Assembly (NCBI RefSeq): GCF_003820355.1
Contig: NZ_RPOK01000001.1
Span: 832,847-896,846 of the forward strand
Source: Paralteromonas sediminis
Lineage (GTDB): Bacteria > Pseudomonadota > Gammaproteobacteria > Enterobacterales > Alteromonadaceae
Direction of reading: 5' to 3'
DNA length: 64,000 nucleotides
How positions within the stretch are numbered: position 1 is the stretch's first letter; every line of letters starts with the position of its first letter. The notes under the pieces are model-generated. The model saw nothing but the letters and a program-made list of their open reading frames with translations, made no database searches and was not told the DNA's origin. This document shows positions 34,878 through 43,564 of this stretch, one piece after another. The position numbers and the translations under genes were made by a program.

Positions 34878-35320
34878 CGCGCTTTTCTTAGCGCCCAAAT
34901 AACCACCAGCGCACCTAATATCAGCCAGAAAATGGCGACAAAACGGTTCGATTCGCCCTCCGCGCTAACGGCATCACTAAACATGATTTTATGGCCGTCT
35001 TCAAAGAACAGTTGATAAACCGTTCCGGACGAACCTGACCACATTGCTTCTATCGGTTGCCCATCTTTTATTTTTTTTATCACGATATCGTATTCGGGAA
35101 ACCACTCTTTCAACATAAAATGACGATTGTCTTCATCAACAAGTGTCGCACTTACAGACTTGCCTCTTTTCAGTTTTTCCTCAACAGAATATATGGACGG
35201 AAACACCTGCATTTGTAAGGTGTCTTCTGATTCTGGCCCTGATTGACTCATAAACAGCCAAAAAAAGCCAATTCCACATAATGAGAAAAAAAAGGCATAA
35301 ACATAAAAACGCTTCTTCAT
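34874..35320 (-). CDS. Hypothetical membrane protein
   Basis: A 148-residue protein I do not recognise. It has an N-terminal membrane helix (about 6-24), an outside domain of about 95 residues with a repeated charged pattern (VSATLVDEDNRHFMLKEWFPEYDIVIKKIKDGQPIEAMWSG), and a second helix (about 124-142) followed by ALRKAR. Both termini should face the cytoplasm. Its end overlaps the LytTR remnant by 4 bases on the opposite strand. It stands alone, and codon content looks normal for the window. Confidence 0.65.
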   Translation of the reverse strand: MKKRFYVYAFFFSLCGIGFFWLFMSQSGPESEDTLQMQVFPSIYSVEEKLKRGKSVSATLVDEDNRHFMLKEWFPEYDIVIKKIKDGQPIEAMWSGSSGTVYQLFFEDGHKIMFSDAVSAEGESNRFVAIFWLILGALVVIWALRKAR

Positions 35321-36053
35321 AGAACTCCCCTTGAATGCGCAAATTATAAACGTCGAATGGTTTCTTCGATGTGAATGTAAATCGTAATAGAGAGAGAAAA
35401 GAAGTTGATTGTGACCAAGGATAAGAAGTCAGGGTTAACTGGTAGCCAAACTGAGGTAAGCGCAGATAAAAAAAGGCCAGTCGCAAAGAAATGGCCATAA
35501 AAATAAAGGGAAACCTACGGTTGTAAGTTATATGTTTACATCAGAAATTGTGTCTGACGCGGATAATGTTAATGATTGCCAGACCGAATGTAAGTCGAGA
35601 GTGATCAGTAACAGTAAGACCATTGCTAACGTCGCGATTCTTATTGTTAACGGTGCTTAATACGCTAAAACTCACATAAAAATTATTGAATAATACCGGC
35701 AAGCAATGTTGTAAGTGCAAATGCCATTGTTGCCGTGGCTTCATAATACAAAACGATTATTGCTCAGCAGTAACCGATTGTGTAAAGACTGACCTCGGTA
35801 GCTTGAGTGTTAGCCTTCCTGCCGATATGGCTGAATTCCAAATGCTAATGCAAGGTCGGGTTAAACAAAACAGTGATAAAGTTGAAGTGCCTGCTAAATG
35901 GGCACTGATATTAAAGCAGCTTTAACAGGGTATTAATTCATTTTGCCAATATCCGTTTGCAGGTTTATGGCAATTAACTAGAATTCAAAGGTAACGTAGT
36001 TGAAAAGTAACAAGCGGAGACGACACTAAAATGCAATATGGAGACAGTGTCAC
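35321..36053 (+). other. Gene-poor stretch
   Basis: About 730 bases with only one doubtful short frame (35686-35925). No RNA gene, mobile element or clear promoter was recognised. It may hold decayed sequence at the right edge of the accessory region. Confidence 0.4.
35686..35925 (+). CDS. Doubtful small Cys-rich protein
   Basis: A 79-codon frame from TTG with no clear ribosome site. The N-terminal part is cysteine-rich (CCKCKCHCC), and the second half (LGSLSVSLPADMAEFQMLMQGRVKQNSDKVEVPAKWALILKQL) looks more like real protein. It could be a small gene or the end of a broken one. No family recognised. Confidence 0.25.
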   Translation: MNNTGKQCCKCKCHCCRGFIIQNDYCSAVTDCVKTDLGSLSVSLPADMAEFQMLMQGRVKQNSDKVEVPAKWALILKQL

Positions 36054-36383
36054 TTGAGAAAGACATCATTGGAAAAGGCGTCACAGCCGATTATAGAGCG
36101 TGTTGTCGAGGCCCACGTAAAAAATGATTACCCGCAGTTGCTCAGCATCTTTGATGGTAACCCCCATGCTTGCATACCACCAAGTGATGCATTTAACGAT
36201 GCTGTAAAAGAGGCGATTGAGCCTCTTGGCAATGCGTTGTCATTTACGTACTTGGGTAACGTGAACAAGAAAAACAGCAATTTGTTATTGTGGAAAGTGA
36301 GTTTTGAATACGGCGAAGAAGAGTTACTGTGGCACCTTTATCTGACCGATAACATGGTGCTTACCGCGCTCTGGTTTGGTTGA
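36054..36383 (+). CDS. Hypothetical protein
   Basis: A 109-residue soluble protein I cannot name. The start is TTG with GGAG nine bases upstream; no ATG is available in frame. The sequence VEAHVKNDYPQLLSIFDGN... followed by beta strands (ALSFTYLGNVN, NLLLWKVSFEYGEEELLWHLYL) resembles small NTF2-like or DUF3887-type domains in layout, but this is only an impression. It precedes ygiQ by about 110 bases on the same strand. Confidence 0.55.
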   Translation: MRKTSLEKASQPIIERVVEAHVKNDYPQLLSIFDGNPHACIPPSDAFNDAVKEAIEPLGNALSFTYLGNVNKKNSNLLLWKVSFEYGEEELLWHLYLTDNMVLTALWFG

Positions 36384-36446
36384 TTTTCTAACCCACACAA
36401 ATGTCCTAACCTTGAATCCTGAAAAGGGGTAAATGCGCCTATTGAG

Positions 36447-36455
36447 TGATATACT
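36447..36455 (+). promoter_or_regulatory. Extended -10 promoter of ygiQ
   Basis: TGATATACT matches the extended -10 pattern TGnTATAAT, within the near-palindrome TGAGTGATATACTCA (36443-36457). Transcription would start near 36462, about 32 bases before the chosen ygiQ start, and rules out the GTG at 36446. Confidence 0.45.
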
Positions 36456-36493
36456 CACAGGGTGTATCCAAATCATTTAGCCAGTATCAACCC

Positions 36494-38758
36494 ATGCCCA
36501 CCATGCAAACCAAAAATACCTTGAGAGTAAAGCCACAAAACCGTATGAAGGCGGAACGTGGGCTATTCTCTTTTCCCAAGTACTGGGCTGAATGCTACGG
36601 CCCCGCGCCGTTTTTGCCCATGTCTCGCAAAGAAATGGACCAGCTCGGCTGGGATAGCTGCGACATCATTTTAGTGACGGGCGATGCCTATGTGGATCAT
36701 CCCAGTTTCGGTATGGCGGTAATCGGTCGGGTATTGGAGGCACAGGGGTTTAGAGTGGGGATTATTGCTCAGCCTGACTGGCGCAGCAAAGATGCCTTTA
36801 TGGATTTAGGCGAGCCTAATCTGTTTTTTGGTGTTACTGCGGGCAATATGGATTCTATGATCAACCGCTACACCGCAGATAGGAAATTGCGCCATGATGA
36901 TGCCTATACCCCTGGAAACGTGGGTGGAAAGCGTCCTGACCGGGCGGTCACGGTTTATACTCAGCGTTGTAAAGAAGCGTACAAAAAGCCTGTGGTTATC
37001 GGCGGTATTGAAGCGAGTTTGCGTCGCATTGCTCACTATGATTATTGGTCAGACAAAGTACGCCGGTCAGTATTGTTTGATGCAAAAGCCGACATGTTAA
37101 TATTCGGTAATGCTGAGCGCCCCTTAATTGAGGTAGCACATCGATTTGCCATGGGCGAAACCCTTGAGCAAATGCAAGATATAAGGGGCACGGCGGTTTT
37201 GCGAAAAGAACCTTTACCTGGTTGGCAGGGCGTGGATTCAACCCATGTAGATGTCATTGGTAAGATTGACCCAATACCGAGTCCTTATGAATACGTTGAA
37301 GAAACGTGCGCCGTGTCTCAGACCGCAGACAATGAGACTGCACAAACACCAGAAGCCAAACCCATTGTTATTCAGCCTCATACTGCAAAAAAGCAGCGTC
37401 GTAAGCCATGGGAAAAAACCTACGTCATGTTGCCCGCCTATGATGTGGTCCGCGCAGAAAAGACACTGTATGCTCATGCTTCTCGTATTCTGCATAAAGA
37501 AACTAACCCCGGTTGTGCACGGGCTTTGGCCCAGCGTCATGGTGACAGGATTGTGTGGATTAATCCGCCTGCGTATCCGCTTGAAACAGAAGAGATGGAC
37601 GCGGTATTTGATTTGCCCTACGCACGCGTGCCTCATCCAAGTTATGGCAATGCCAAGATCCCTGCTTATGACATGATCAAGACCTCCGTTAATATTATGC
37701 GGGGCTGTTTTGGTGGCTGTACGTTCTGCTCTATCACCGAGCACGAAGGACGGATTATTCAAAGCCGCTCAGAAGCATCTATTATCAGAGAAATTGAAGA
37801 AATTCGTGACAAGGTGCCAGGTTTTACAGGGGTGATCTCTGATTTGGGTGGCCCTACTGCCAACATGTATCAATTGCGTTGCAAAAGTGCCAAAGCGGAA
37901 CAGGCATGCCGTCGTTTGTCTTGCGTATGGCCAAGTATCTGCGGTCATCTCGATACCGACCAGACGCCCACCGTTGAGCTTTACCGAAAGGCCCGCGATG
38001 TAGAAGGGGTGAAAAAAGTCCTGATTGCTTCAGGTGTGCGTTATGACCTTGCCATTGAAGACCCTAACTATGTACGAGAATTAGTGACGCATCATGTTGG
38101 AGGGTATTTAAAAATTGCGCCGGAGCACACCGAAAAGGCGCCATTGGATAAAATGATGAAGCCCGGAATGGGCACCTATGATCGTTTCAAAGAGCTGTTT
38201 GACAAATTCAGCAAAGAAGCGGGCAAAGAACAGTATTTGATCCCTTATTTTATCTCGGCCCATCCCGGTACTACCGATGAAGATATGCTCAATCTAGCGC
38301 TATGGCTGAAGGCCAACAATTTTAAACTGGACCAGGTTCAAAACTTTTATCCCTCGCCCATGGCCAACGCTACCACCATGTATCACACCAATAAGAACCC
38401 GATACATAAAGTGAATCACAAAAGCGAACAAGTGGATGTGCCCAAAGGTGAAATCCATCGTCGCTTACACAGAGCCTTTTTGCGCTATCACGACCCCGCC
38501 AACTGGCCAATGATACGCAAAGCCTTACAGGATATGGGGAAAGCCCATTTAATTGGTCATAGTGGCCGATGCTTGGTACCGCCTGAAGGGCGAGATGAAC
38601 TTAAAGGTAAAAAACACAAAGAGCATGCAAAGCGCTCGGTTAACAAAGCTTACGCAAAAGGAAAGGCACAAAAAGGCCTCACGCGCTTTAGTGATGATCA
38701 GCCTTTTAATAGGGAAAAAAATAATAAAGCGAATAAGCGAAAGGCGACAAGATCATAA
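36494..38758 (+). CDS. ygiQ: YgiQ family radical SAM protein
   Basis: A large radical SAM enzyme of unknown substrate, about 754 residues. The [4Fe-4S] motif is CFGGCTFC in [18 protein letters not shown] (about residue 400), preceded by the family N-terminal region ([36 protein letters not shown]) and followed by [13 protein letters not shown] and HLDTDQTP. The C-terminus ends in a Lys-rich tail that may bind nucleic acid. Start is uncertain between ATG 36494 and ATG 36503; a longer GTG frame at 36446 lies across a likely promoter. Confidence 0.93.
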   Translation: MPTMQTKNTLRVKPQNRMKAERGLFSFPKYWAECYGPAPFLPMSRKEMDQLGWDSCDIILVTGDAYVDHPSFGMAVIGRVLEAQGFRVGIIAQPDWRSKDAFMDLGEPNLFFGVTAGNMDSMINRYTADRKLRHDDAYTPGNVGGKRPDRAVTVYTQRCKEAYKKPVVIGGIEASLRRIAHYDYWSDKVRRSVLFDAKADMLIFGNAERPLIEVAHRFAMGETLEQMQDIRGTAVLRKEPLPGWQGVDSTHVDVIGKIDPIPSPYEYVEETCAVSQTADNETAQTPEAKPIVIQPHTAKKQRRKPWEKTYVMLPAYDVVRAEKTLYAHASRILHKETNPGCARALAQRHGDRIVWINPPAYPLETEEMDAVFDLPYARVPHPSYGNAKIPAYDMIKTSVNIMRGCFGGCTFCSITEHEGRIIQSRSEASIIREIEEIRDKVPGFTGVISDLGGPTANMYQLRCKSAKAEQACRRLSCVWPSICGHLDTDQTPTVELYRKARDVEGVKKVLIASGVRYDLAIEDPNYVRELVTHHVGGYLKIAPEHTEKAPLDKMMKPGMGTYDRFKELFDKFSKEAGKEQYLIPYFISAHPGTTDEDMLNLALWLKANNFKLDQVQNFYPSPMANATTMYHTNKNPIHKVNHKSEQVDVPKGEIHRRLHRAFLRYHDPANWPMIRKALQDMGKAHLIGHSGRCLVPPEGRDELKGKKHKEHAKRSVNKAYAKGKAQKGLTRFSDDQPFNREKNNKANKRKATRS

Positions 38759-38829
38759 AAGCGCAGAGGGTAGCGTTACTGTCATCCTTTAGATTAGTAT
38801 AAAAAAAGCAACGTTAAAAAGGCGAATGA

Positions 38830-39534
38830 ATGGCAAACCCAAAAGTTTTGGTAGGTTGTCCAACCTATTCGGGCAAAAGCTATTGTTTGGAAGAATACGC
38901 CAAACGAGTCAATGGATTGTCGTACGACAATTATGACGTTTTGTTAGTGGATAATTCAAAAGAGCCCGGATACGAAAAACAAATACAGTCACATGGCCTG
39001 CAAGCCAAAAGGGACCAATATATTCCGGGTGTTAAAAAGCGATTAGCACAGTCTAGAAATATACTTCGGCAGAAAGTGTTAGATGAGGGGTATGATTATT
39101 TTCTATCTCTTGAACAGGATGTGATCCCACCCAAAAACATCATTGAACGATTGATGTCTCACAGACGAGCAGTCACCTCAGCGGTTTATTGTCGATATCA
39201 GACGATAAAGACAGAAACAGGCGATATTTTTTATCAAGGTGACGTACCTGTGCTGTATGTTCTTCCGCCCAAAGATAAAATGCGACCGATCTTTCTGTTT
39301 GAATTGAAAGGACACACCTTTATTAAAATAAATGGGGCAGGTTTAGGCTGCTTGCTTATTCATAGGTCTGTATTAGAAAAAATTGAATTTCGAGTTGAAG
39401 ACCCTGCCAGAGGGTGTGATGACAATTATTTTTTCAAAGATTTAGCATCGTTAAATGTTGAAGCCTTTGCCGATGTTACATTTCAGTGCAAACACCTTGA
39501 GCAAAAATGGAGTGATGAGATTAAGAAGTCGTGA
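38830..39534 (+). CDS. GT-A type glycosyltransferase-like protein
   Basis: A 234-residue protein with the fold pattern of family 2 glycosyltransferases: VLVGCPTYSGKSYCLEEYAKRV at the start, DVLLVDNSK, AQSRNILRQKVLDEGYDYFLSLEQDVIPP (position of the metal-binding DxD, here EQD) and GAGLGCLLIHRSVLEKI. The donor and acceptor are unknown. It stands alone, far from the polysaccharide locus, and is convergent with the YjiH-like gene. Probably not essential to that locus. Confidence 0.75.
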   Translation: MANPKVLVGCPTYSGKSYCLEEYAKRVNGLSYDNYDVLLVDNSKEPGYEKQIQSHGLQAKRDQYIPGVKKRLAQSRNILRQKVLDEGYDYFLSLEQDVIPPKNIIERLMSHRRAVTSAVYCRYQTIKTETGDIFYQGDVPVLYVLPPKDKMRPIFLFELKGHTFIKINGAGLGCLLIHRSVLEKIEFRVEDPARGCDDNYFFKDLASLNVEAFADVTFQCKHLEQKWSDEIKKS

Positions 39535-39588
39535 TGACTTATGCTCAGCTGTAAAATAAATTAACGGGCCTGATTTACAGATGCTATC

Positions 39589-39610
39589 AAGGGAGTGAGT
39601 AGACTCCCTT
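39589..39610 (+). terminator. Hairpin between convergent genes
   Basis: Stem AAGGGAGT/ACTCCCTT with a 6-base loop followed by GTTTAAAA. It can serve the glycosyltransferase-like gene and lies 2 bases from the end of the facing YjiH-like gene. Confidence 0.55.
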
Positions 39611-39612
39611 GT

Positions 39613-40962
39613 TTAAAACAGCAAATTTGCCGCAATAATGGCGACCGGGAGTATCACGATGGTCCTTAAAATATAAATCAACAACAGGTCGAGTATTTTA
39701 AGGGGGATGGCCGATTGCAATAACAAGATACCGACTTCGGACAGGAATATTAATTGGCCCACTGACACCACCGCAATTACGAATCGCGTTGCCTCTGATT
39801 CTATATCGGCGGCAATCAGTGCCGGCAAAAAGTTATCGGCAAAGCCAATCACTACTGACACACCAGCAACATCAGCCGATTCTACTTGCAGCAGTGATAA
39901 CAGAGCCATCACCGGGATGGCAATGGTTTTAAAAAAGTCTGTGTATTCAGCCATGGCCAAAAATGCGGTAGCCATGAACGCGCATGCCGGCACCATACCT
40001 AGCCAGATATCACTGATATTGATACCGATACTTCGTGCAATATTAGTGGGACCCGGCGCACTTTTAGCGCGCACATAGGCCCGTTGTAGTGCCCGATTGT
40101 GTACAGACAAATGTGCATCATCTCGGTCGGGGTGGCTTAACTGAGTGAGGTATTCATTAGACTTAGTGCTGAGCGGCGGAATTCTGGGCAAAATCATGGC
40201 GCATAAAATACCCGACAAGGTTAAAACTGCGTAAAAAGAGAAAAAATACTGCTGAATATTCAATACATCTGTGATGACATAACAAAACGCTATCGATACG
40301 ATAGAAAAGTTAGATGCAATGATGGCGGCTTCTCTTGCAGTATAGTGCCCCTGTTCATACTGGTTACTGGTCACAACCACGCCCACTGCGCTCCCTCCCA
40401 GCCAAGAAGCGACAGCATCTACCGCGCTTCTACCCGGTATTTTAAAGAGGCGTTTAAAATATCTTTCGCAATAGGTTCCAATAAACTCCATTAAGCCGAA
40501 TTCAGTAAGGAAAGGCAGCACACAACAGGCAATACCTATCGTCACTAGCATGGGCGGAAACAGATCATTGACGACGACGCCGCCAGTGGACTCTCCCCAA
40601 ATCCACTCTGGCCCTATGTGATAAACTAACGAAACACAAAAAACAGCACCGAGAATTCTTATTAACGTCCAACTGTGCCCTGGGCGAAATAAACGAACGA
40701 TCAAATCAGACCTAGGTGCTCTATCAAACCATTGGAAGTAAGTGGTCAGTAAAGCAGATGCCATACACAGCGCCAACGCCACGTATTTCACAATATCGCC
40801 GATAAAAGCAGTTAATGCATCCGTCAATATACCCATCGGGATCGTAATGTATTCACCATTGTGTACCGGGAATATAAGAAAAGACATGCCAATAGCTGAG
40901 GCTAAAAAGAATGCCAGTTTGTCCTTGAGTACGGGACCAGAGTTGATTGTTTTTTGTCCCAT
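39613..40962 (-). CDS. YjiH-family membrane protein (nucleoside recognition/Gate domain)
   Basis: A 449-residue inner-membrane protein with about ten hydrophobic segments. The pattern FPVHNGEYITIPMGILTDAL near the start and SWLGGSAVGVVVTSNQYEQGHYTAREAAIIASNFSIVS in the middle match YjiH proteins that carry the nucleoside-recognition (Gate) domain. The transported substrate is unknown. It is divergent from the H-NOX gene across 140 bases. Confidence 0.85.
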   Translation of the reverse strand: MGQKTINSGPVLKDKLAFFLASAIGMSFLIFPVHNGEYITIPMGILTDALTAFIGDIVKYVALALCMASALLTTYFQWFDRAPRSDLIVRLFRPGHSWTLIRILGAVFCVSLVYHIGPEWIWGESTGGVVVNDLFPPMLVTIGIACCVLPFLTEFGLMEFIGTYCERYFKRLFKIPGRSAVDAVASWLGGSAVGVVVTSNQYEQGHYTAREAAIIASNFSIVSIAFCYVITDVLNIQQYFFSFYAVLTLSGILCAMILPRIPPLSTKSNEYLTQLSHPDRDDAHLSVHNRALQRAYVRAKSAPGPTNIARSIGINISDIWLGMVPACAFMATAFLAMAEYTDFFKTIAIPVMALLSLLQVESADVAGVSVVIGFADNFLPALIAADIESEATRFVIAVVSVGQLIFLSEVGILLLQSAIPLKILDLLLIYILRTIVILPVAIIAANLLF

Positions 40963-41102
40963 AAAGGATAGGCCTTGTTAGCAGAAAGCCACTTAACTAT
41001 ACAACAAGGAAAGTATCTATGCGGCTTTTTTACTCATTGTCTACACTTAAGGAAATAATGGGGGGGAATCTCTCATTTTAACGATAAAAGAAGCGCCAAA
41101 TC

Positions 41103-41630
41103 ATGAAGGGTATAATATTTTACAAATTTAACCGAATGGTCGAGACCGTGTTTGGCGCTGACATGTTAGAGCAAGTGCTTAGCAATAGCCATTTGGCATC
41201 AGAGGGCATTTACACCGTTAATGGCTATTACAGCCATGACGAGCTGGTCGAGCAGGTTAGGGTGTTGAGCGAACTGACAGAAATGGACGTTTCTCAAATT
41301 ATCTTTGATTTCGGGGTGTTTTTGTTTGGTGAATTAGTTCGGCTCCCCTCTCCGTTTATGAGTAACTACAAAGACGCCTTTACCATGATTGCTGATGTTG
41401 ATTCTGTTATCCATCCAGAAGTGCAAAGACAGCATCCCGATGCCAACTTACCACGATTTGAGACGCTATTACGGGACGAAAAAACGCTAAAAATAGTGTA
41501 TCGGTCGTCGAGGCATTTCGACGACTTGGCACATGGCCTAATGCAAGGCTGCCTTAATCATTTTGGCGAAAAGGCATCTATTAAATCGGAACCTTATCAG
41601 TCAGGTACCTTATTTATTCTCTCAAAATAA
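41103..41630 (+). CDS. H-NOX heme sensor protein
   Basis: A 175-residue stand-alone H-NOX (heme NO/O2-binding) domain, expected to sense nitric oxide. The start MKGIIFYKFNRMVETVFG, the heme-ligand region VIHPEVQRQHPDANLPRFE (proximal His) and the heme-propionate motif YRSSR are all present. In Vibrio, Shewanella and relatives H-NOX is encoded beside a histidine kinase or a cyclic-di-GMP enzyme. Here the next gene is a lipoprotein, and the nearest kinase is 1.9 kb downstream on the same strand after two unrelated genes. Confidence 0.92.
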   Translation: MKGIIFYKFNRMVETVFGADMLEQVLSNSHLASEGIYTVNGYYSHDELVEQVRVLSELTEMDVSQIIFDFGVFLFGELVRLPSPFMSNYKDAFTMIADVDSVIHPEVQRQHPDANLPRFETLLRDEKTLKIVYRSSRHFDDLAHGLMQGCLNHFGEKASIKSEPYQSGTLFILSK

Positions 41631-41808
41631 GTACGATGCCACGCACTCCTCGAATGCGTTTTATTACCCCCTTGTTTGAATAATGTATTCTAATATGTTT
41701 CCTTCTGGCGAGTTAAATATTCTTGATATGGGGAAGACATCGTTATAGATTGACGTCATCGAGGTTGTGTTTGGTTGTCAACGCGAAGCGAAATAAGGCA
41801 TTTTCACC

Positions 41809-42858
41809 ATGCAAAAAGCAAGTATCATTATCATCAGCATTTCATTGTTAGCAGCTTTATTGAGTGGCTGTGATAACGCGAAAGAGTTGCCGCCGCTAAC
41901 GTCTGAAGAAATACAAATTGCCACAGACGTCGGTATTACGCCGGAAGAATATCAGGTTATTAAACATACTCAGTTGTACGAATTGTCACCCCGCCAAACC
42001 GATCAATATTTACAGGTGTTACACCAACTTGAACCCGATTTACGTGAGCGTATTGGCATGATTGCAGAGAAGAATATTGGTCAGCCTTACGACATCTATT
42101 TGCTCGGCGAAGCGCCATTTGAACCTTACGATGCGCAACCCTTATTTGAACTTAGTAAAAGCGATTGTGTGGTATTTGCTGAGCACACCTATGCCATGGG
42201 ACTATCGGATAACTGGGGCGACTTTTTTACTACGCTCCAGCATATTCGCTATAACCAGGGGGAAGTGAGTGTGGTTACCCGCAATCACTTTACCGAGTAT
42301 GACTGGAATATAAATAACCGCTGGCTGGTTGAGGATATTACCGATATTGCCGGCGCAGACACAATGGGGCACTACAAGCTTACTGTGAACAAAGAACGCT
42401 TTTTTGCCAAACAGTTTGGTATTGATGTACCTGTGGATGAAGTAACGATTGATGAGGTGTATGTTGCCAATGCCCATGTCGATCAAGTTGCTCAGCACCT
42501 CAGTACAGGTGATCTTGTCAATTTTGTTCGCGGAAAAGGTGAGCATGCCTGGGTAGGGCATGTGGGGGTAATTAAAGTGGAAGAAGACGGCACGGTAAAT
42601 GTTATCCATTCAGCTGAACCCGCGGTGAGAAAAGAGGGGCTCATTGCCTTGGCAAAGGAGTTTAACGAAACAGCAGCGGAACGTGAAGCTGAAGGCAAGT
42701 CTGCTACGTTAGGGTTTAAGTTTCTTCGGCTCAGAGAGCAACCCATCAGCAACCTGGCTGAAAAGTTTGATGGCGCTATTCCTCCCATCGTAATGCGAGG
42801 CCGTAAACATACCTACTTAACACAGCAGCAGGTTGAAGATAAATTAAGTAATATGTAA
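41809..42858 (+). CDS. DUF1460-type (amidase-like, NlpC/P60 superfamily) lipoprotein
   Basis: A 349-residue lipoprotein: signal with lipobox LLSGC (Cys near residue 21). The main domain resembles DUF1460 N-acetylmuramoyl-L-alanine amidase-like proteins: a region around FELSKSDCVVFAEHTYAM with the candidate catalytic Cys, and HAWVGHVGVIKVEEDGTVNVIHSAEP with the His. Such proteins act on peptidoglycan fragments. The gene is between H-NOX and an isochorismatase-family gene; no functional link is evident. Substrate unproven. Confidence 0.75.
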   Translation: MQKASIIIISISLLAALLSGCDNAKELPPLTSEEIQIATDVGITPEEYQVIKHTQLYELSPRQTDQYLQVLHQLEPDLRERIGMIAEKNIGQPYDIYLLGEAPFEPYDAQPLFELSKSDCVVFAEHTYAMGLSDNWGDFFTTLQHIRYNQGEVSVVTRNHFTEYDWNINNRWLVEDITDIAGADTMGHYKLTVNKERFFAKQFGIDVPVDEVTIDEVYVANAHVDQVAQHLSTGDLVNFVRGKGEHAWVGHVGVIKVEEDGTVNVIHSAEPAVRKEGLIALAKEFNETAAEREAEGKSATLGFKFLRLREQPISNLAEKFDGAIPPIVMRGRKHTYLTQQQVEDKLSNM

Positions 42859-42897
42859 ATAACGGTCGCTGAAGTCACACACCACATGAGGCAAACC

Positions 42898-43437
42898 ATG
42901 CAAACGACTGAGAATACGGCACTGCTGGTCGTCGATATACAAGGTAAGCTGGCCAGACTGGTAAACAAGAGTGAGCAATGCATTGCCAACACCATTAAAC
43001 TCATCGAATGTTGCCAGATTCTGTCGATACCCGTTGTTGTGCTTGAGCAAAACCCCAAAGGGTTAGGTGCAACAGTACCCGAAATTACAGCCAGCCTGCA
43101 AAATGCACGTTACTTTGAGAAGTTTGCCTTTAGTGGTTTGGGTGAGCCGGCTATTCGCGATTACATCACTAGCCTTAACCGACAACACTGGTTGGTTGCA
43201 GGGATAGAAGCGCATATTTGTGTGTATCAAACTGCACGGGACCTGCTAAAGGAGCAACTTGACGTTGCGCTTGTGTCTGATTGCGTAGCGTCAAGACTGC
43301 AGGCCAATGTAGATTTAGCGGTGCAAAACTTAAGAGAGCAAGGGGCGTTAATAACTAGCGTTGAAATGTGTGTATATGAATTGCTTACAACCAGTCAGTC
43401 ACCATACTTTAAGGCGGTATTAGAAAAGATTAAGTGA
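42898..43437 (+). CDS. Isochorismatase-family cysteine hydrolase
   Basis: A 179-residue hydrolase of the isochorismatase superfamily. The catalytic triad is seen as Asp in LLVVDIQGKL, Lys in YFEKFAFSG, and Cys in GIEAHICVYQT. Relatives such as YcaC act on amides of unknown identity. I prefer ATG 42898, with GAGG seven bases upstream; ATG 42886 adds four residues and overlaps that site. It starts about 40 bases after the lipoprotein gene. Confidence 0.88.
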   Translation: MQTTENTALLVVDIQGKLARLVNKSEQCIANTIKLIECCQILSIPVVVLEQNPKGLGATVPEITASLQNARYFEKFAFSGLGEPAIRDYITSLNRQHWLVAGIEAHICVYQTARDLLKEQLDVALVSDCVASRLQANVDLAVQNLREQGALITSVEMCVYELLTTSQSPYFKAVLEKIK

Positions 43438-43564
43438 AAACGGCACTATGATGTCGGATAGCATCAATATTTGGTGGGAAATCAAAAAGTAAACTACCCT
43501 TAGTAATTGAATGGACACTGCCGCCCGGCTTAAGTGTTAAGCAATTCATCAAGGGAGCTTTTGG

